From: Varroa destructor
Taxonomy: Eukaryota > Arthropoda > Arachnida > Mesostigmata > Varroidae
DNA length: 64,000 bases
Direction of reading: 5' to 3'
Assembly (NCBI RefSeq): GCF_002443255.2
Contig: NW_019211454.1
Span: 54,429,823-54,493,822 of the forward strand
Under the pieces are notes generated by a model. It was given only the letters and a program-made list of their open reading frames with translations. It did not search any database and was not told the origin of the DNA. Positions 59,457-64,000 of this stretch are shown piece after piece. Both the position numbers and the translations under genes were made by a program. Numbering within the stretch: the stretch's first letter is position 1; every line of letters starts with the position of its first letter.

Positions 59457-62400
59457 CTGAGCGGCTAAGACATACAGGCTACGAAGCCCCTCACATCCCC
59501 CACTCAGCCTGAGTACTCGGTCAGACTGAAAAGTGGTCGAAGATAGGGCAGACATCATTTTGGTCAGCTCGTGCGCAGGTGCGACGTACTCTATCCTTTC
59601 TCATGTTGGAGAGGACTTGAATCTTCTAACTAGACTAGACTGTCTATTAAACAGAGCATATGCGCTCCATCCGATAAATATCGGAGAGAAGCAATGAACA
59701 TGATCGGGCAAGTGTTACGACCCGGGCGTTTACAAGCATGATGCTCGTGAAGCGTTTCACTGGAGAGGGACTAAAGGTTAATCTTGCTGCTACGTATATT
59801 GGATGCGTATGACAATTGGCTATAGTGGTTTGTTCCGTGCCTTCTCGCGAATAAAGTCCCGTGCGAACCCAATGGAAGAATAGTAACAACTTGAACAGAT
59901 TTGTTTCTCATTTAGCGCCACTGTGTCATGCAAATATGCACGGGTACCAGCATGTAAATAGATCTAACCTATAACAAGCTATAGTCTATAATTATGTAGT
60001 GATTTATTCCGACGTTTTTATGTACGATATGTTACTTTCATGGACGGAAATAGGAGTTGCAATGAGTAAGCCTCATGACCGACTGCCAGGAAGACTCAAT
60101 AGAAACCACGCACACACGCAAATGCAAATCGAACAGTGCACATAACGATATACAGCTAGCCATTTTGCAATAATGTCAATTAGCGAGGTGCAAGTGGGTA
60201 GGGATAACGGTATGACAACGGAGTGTGGGAAGGTGACAGTTAGCGACTTCTTGGTCACGGTTTTATCACGATGAAAGAAAGACGGATGCTGTGCATAATG
60301 TTTATCCTACTACTAGGTAGAAAGTGAAATTTCGATTTTACCGTTTGTTAGTTATAATTGGCTGTGTCTCAAGCATCTTATCTCATGAACGTGGATAGGT
60401 TCCCGATCAAGTAGAGCCTACTTCGACTTACTACTTGGAATCACACTAGTAATGATAAAAGTGGTACTGTATTAAAACACTGGGCTAGAAGAGACCTATT
60501 CAGTGGGTATCGGTAATCCTGTACACCTGGTAAACTGTATTCCGGTTATTTTCTTACCTTCGTCAAAAAGCCATTCAGTCTGTGTGGAGACGGAATGATG
60601 ATCTTCAAGGTCTTGAAACACATCTTCGTAGTCTTCATCATCCTCGAAGTCTAAAAAGTGGTCTCTCATTTCATTGCGGTTATCGGCTTCATCGTCATCA
60701 TCGTCGTCTTGAACAACGTCCCCAGGATCGCGAAGCGGACAGCTTTGAGGACGACAAGGTTTAGGGTCGTCGTTGTCCTCGACGGTGTCATCCGACGGTG
60801 TTGACTGCCGTGTACTTGGTATTGGAATCGCGCATGAGCGCCTGTCGCACAAATGAATTAATCGACGATCAGTTAATCATTGGAATAATTTACTGAAAAA
60901 AGAAAACTGATAATCTGAAACAGTAATTGCAATATAATGATCGCATAACAAGGGATACAATAGCCAGAGACAAAAGTTGGGATCTATGGGTCGAGCTGTG
61001 TAAAATATAAATGGGCAAACTTAATTTTAGCATCACAATTCTGCGCGTCTGTTTTTTTAACAACGAGATTTTAATGAGGTTCTATGGCACTCTTACCTGC
61101 CACAAAAGGCATGTTTGTTTATTTGTTCTGGGCAATACGTACGTACTCATTGTACAGTGTCAGACGAAATAGAGTGCTCTCCATAGTCTAAAACGTAATG
61201 TCGAAATACTCAATGTGTTTCATTTTGTCGTTTGTTATATAAAGATTGACATGTTAACTCACTCAAGTCAGGGAATTGGCAAGGTTTGCGTTCACGCTGG
61301 CTTTGTTATTATTATTAACGGGTTCCCCTATGTAATTATTAACGACCATCCGATTAATGCCAGCTCGGCTAGAGGCTGATAAATACAAAGACAGGTAGTG
61401 ATAATAGTGTTACCAGCGTCAACCATGACCTGCTATGATAGCGGTGGATATTGAGACAATGGAGAGGCTTTTGCCAGCTAATTATATTCACTCAGGTTTG
61501 CCTTAAACCTTTCTCCGTGTGCTGCTTTAGGAATAATACTGTTCTGCTTATTTACTATGACTATTTGAGTTGTTTGTTTAGTTTTAATAGATATGATTCT
61601 ACATTTACTAGTACTCCCATGTACCGTACCATAGTCACTCTTCAATCAACATTTTCCCCGTCTTTTAATTGGCAAGCGAACTACATCAATTTTGCTTTGT
61701 ACCGGAAGTCGACAAGGAAACCAAGTCTACTGTACCGTTAGCGCTGTATATCCATCAAAGGCAAATAACGTCTAAAATGGCTGGTTCTCAGTAGTAACGA
61801 AGCTGAACATTACGAGTACTATAATCTTCACCATCATCACCACCAGCGGCGGCAGAAGTTTGATGAAAAACTGCTTATCCCTGCCATCACCTGTAATGCA
61901 CCTGTCTGCCGCGGTCGGTCTGCGTGTATCTCTGACTGAGTCTACTGGTAAATATAAGAGCGTAATAATTCCTTTGTGTTCATCTGTCCAATTTTTGTTT
62001 GCTACTTCTGCTGCTCCCTCATTTCCTTTTGTTCAGCGGGGCGGCATGACTGGCTCATCCGAGAAAGGTAAGCGTATCTGGAGACAAAAGGTGTAGGAAA
62101 AGCACGTAACAGCAACGAGCAGCGGCCGCATCAGAGGAACACGTGAACACGAGACAGGATGATAGCGTTGTGTGTTAATGATATTGTTTTTTGTTGTCGA
62201 TGATGATGATGCGTTCGTAATGTTGGCGACGACAACATGGCTCTCAGAAGCTGTTAAGAATAGAAATGCTCCGACACTCCCCGCAACAAACCTCCGTTCG
62301 ATTTCTGTTCGCGCCGCTCACGGTGTTAAGGCTTTGTTTACTAGCTTGGTTAGTGAGAGTTGTGCAGATTTGGCTAGAGTGATAAAAACGAACCCGTCGT

Positions 62401-64000
62401 TTAGGTTGGAGGGGGAGTCCGGCCCGGTCCAGTCGACGATGACTAACGCCCGGATACGAAACGAAGGAAGCCAAAGAAAAAAAATGGTGGGGTAGAAAAA
62501 GAAAAGGAAGAGCCTGCGGAGAAATACGAGCTCCTGCTGACGCTACTCTTGGGGCAGGTCTAGGCGAAACGCTGTTGAAATGGGCAAACGAGTAGACCGT
62601 AGGTGGAGATAGTTAGGAGCGTTGCTGTCCACACCCGACACGCTCTTTATCGGCCTTAGCAGTCGAAACCAAGTCAGGGGCTATTACTTGCCCTGCCGCC
62701 CTGGCCCCTGGCGGCCGCACTGACTTGGATCACGCGTAGAAAAAGTTTGACGGTTTACTATATATTCTATTACAGTTGGACGGCGTTCGCCGGATCAGAT
62801 CAAACGCACAACTTTCTTGTACGCCTGCCTTCCTAGCCCTCGATCCGATGTAATCCGATGCTTTTGTTCCTGCTCTGTTGAAGGTTCGCAGGTACTTTTC
62901 CTACTTTTCGTTTGCCTACTTGCTGTACTTCGCCTTCTAGAAGCACAAGAAGAAGGAAGCGAAGGTGCGCGGAAAAAGAAGAAATGGCTGTAATTTTGGA
63001 GACGCTGACGTAGGACATTTAGGCGATAGAGGCGGGCAGGGGCGAGGTGGTAGAAACCACGCTCAACATTTAGCCTAATGGGAAAAAGATGTAAATATCT
63101 TTTGAGGACAAGATAAGGACCAAGTCGATTCGTTTGCTTTCTTGGAACTCAACACTGAAGAAGAGATTCGTTTTTTGCGAAAGGAAAATGTATATACTAT
63201 ATTGACTAGTAAGCTCTGAACAGGTAAAGAGCTGCGTTTGTCAGTCTGGCTGGCTGGCTGGCGACATGGTGGGGGGGGCAAGAGAAGAAGAAGCCCCAAG
63301 CAACGACACCTGTTTTGTGCTAGTGAGATGAATCCTCTTTTAAATCACAGACATCTACACCTAGACCCTGAGATAGAAAGACCCTGGGATATACTTCAGA
63401 GGAGAGGTGGCAGCGTAATATTATTACCACTGTTTAACTTTTTCTACTGTTCGTCTTTTTTTTGCGGGAAATGCTACCTATCTACAAATCGTGTCGGTAG
63501 CACAGGGGAGTTTGATTATATCAAGGAAGAGATTCAGACTGACATGCATATGCGGGAAAAGGAGCCAGGCACCAGAGAAGTCCGATAAGAAAGAGACGTC
63601 GCTAAGTCTCGAACTTGGGCTCCAGTCTTACCGCTCCGTAGTAAACGTTTAAATGGATAACCAAATATAGTAAATAAGCAGAATTATTCATCTATGGCAC
63701 CGTTTCCAAGTCCGCAATGTGGCCCTATTTATTAATCGTTATGAGTAGATTTGGAATCGACATAAATTGAGAGTTACTTAACTAAATAACAGTCGAGTGC
63801 ACATCTGCCATAACAAACTGGATTACGATACTTCATTTAACATTTGAAAAATCAAGATCAGTAAGTAACCTTAATGAATCAACTTACGGTGTAGATGGAG
63901 CCGACAGAAACGACGGTGGATCATAGAAAACATCATCGAGGTCTTCCTCTTCAAGGTCCTCCACGGGCGGATATTCAAAGCTCCGTTCTACGGCAAAGTA
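59362..64000 (-). CDS. 3' part of an unidentified gene for an acidic protein (three exons, partial)
   Basis: Exons 64000-63888, 60841-60558 and 59456-59362 join in consistent phase to 163 residues and a TAA. The 5' part lies beyond the right edge. The protein is strongly acidic: EDLEEEDLDDVF, a run DDDDDD, then FEDDEDYEDVFQDLEDHH. It includes VSTQTEWLFDE and a basic end (QNKKAKIK). No folded domain, signal peptide or membrane segment is visible, so this looks like a disordered C-terminal region of a larger protein. The first two exons have strong splice sites (GTAAGT and GTAAGA donors). The last exon's acceptor is the least certain. I do not recognise the gene. Confidence 0.6.
59457..60557 (-). 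other. Probable last intron of the acidic-protein gene
   Basis: A 1.1 kb AT-rich stretch between the donor at 60557 and the acceptor at 59457. Nothing else is seen. Confidence 0.45.
60558..60841 (-). CDS. Acidic-protein gene, internal exon
   Basis: After TGTGCGACAG the frame reads RSCAIPIPSTRQSTPSDD, then a Cys/Pro stretch, six Asp, and FEDDEDYEDVFQDLED, ending VSTQTEWLFDE-G before GTAAGA. It is 284 bases, 1-base entry and phase-1 exit. Confidence 0.68.
60842..63887 (-). other. Intron of the acidic-protein gene
   Basis: A 3.0 kb intron. Its middle (61.8-63.6 kb) is GC-richer with triplet runs and plus-strand open frames (for example 62178-62495 and 63238-63588). A 31-base plus-strand segment at 62037-62067 is framed by TTTCCTTTTGTTCAG and GTAAGC. 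These could be an antisense transcript, but no protein is recognised. Confidence 0.5.
63888..64000 (-). CDS. Acidic-protein gene, exon entering from the right edge
   Basis: Only one frame is open through the 113 bases: YFAVERSFEYPPVEDLEEED and on to PPSFLSAPSTP. It ends before GTAAGT with two bases (CC) of a Pro codon, completed by the first G of the next exon. Confidence 0.65.

Overview
This is a eukaryotic nuclear window: genes are split by GT-AG introns, and most of the sequence is non-coding with many (TA)n, (CA)n and trinucleotide microsatellites and one 25-N assembly gap. Both recognisable genes (a DDX3/Belle RNA helicase and a PDIA4/ERp72 protein disulfide isomerase) are pan-animal. 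Intron sizes (about 130 bp to 5.4 kb) and the microsatellite style suggest an invertebrate, probably an arthropod. A mite or other arachnid is only a guess.

Layout. (1) 140-7026, minus strand: the first three coding exons of a DDX3/Belle helicase, with the helicase core beyond the left edge. Its first intron (1609-6981) holds a cluster of near-perfect hairpins and a large CA/TA microsatellite. (2) 7027-8834: a head-to-head intergenic region between Belle and the next gene. (3) 8835-12361, plus strand: a complete four-exon PDIA4/ERp72 gene with three CGHC active sites, a predicted 645-residue product and an RSEL ER-retrieval tail. (4) 12362-19164: AT-rich, no recognised gene. (5) 19165-19356, plus strand: a convincing terminal coding exon of an unidentified gene. 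(6) 19357-59361: about 40 kb of gene-poor DNA. It contains a likely terminal exon at 31551-31754 (+), a coding-like minus-strand ORF at 35976-36250, some weaker ORFs, and GC-richer blocks with CAG/CTG, ACC and GAC triplet runs near 26, 33-35, 37-38, 44-45, 48-49, 54 and 57-59 kb. (7) 59362-64000, minus strand: the last three exons of an unrecognised gene encoding an acidic protein, joined in consistent phase.

The two named genes have unrelated roles: Belle in RNA remodelling and translation, PDIA4 in ER oxidative folding. No operon, CRISPR array, tRNA, rRNA or intact transposon was seen. I did not find an obvious novel system. The observations most worth a second look are the Trp-to-Asp change beside the third PDIA4 active site, the hairpins, the unidentified coding exons, and decayed coding-like fragments inside and just after PDIA4.
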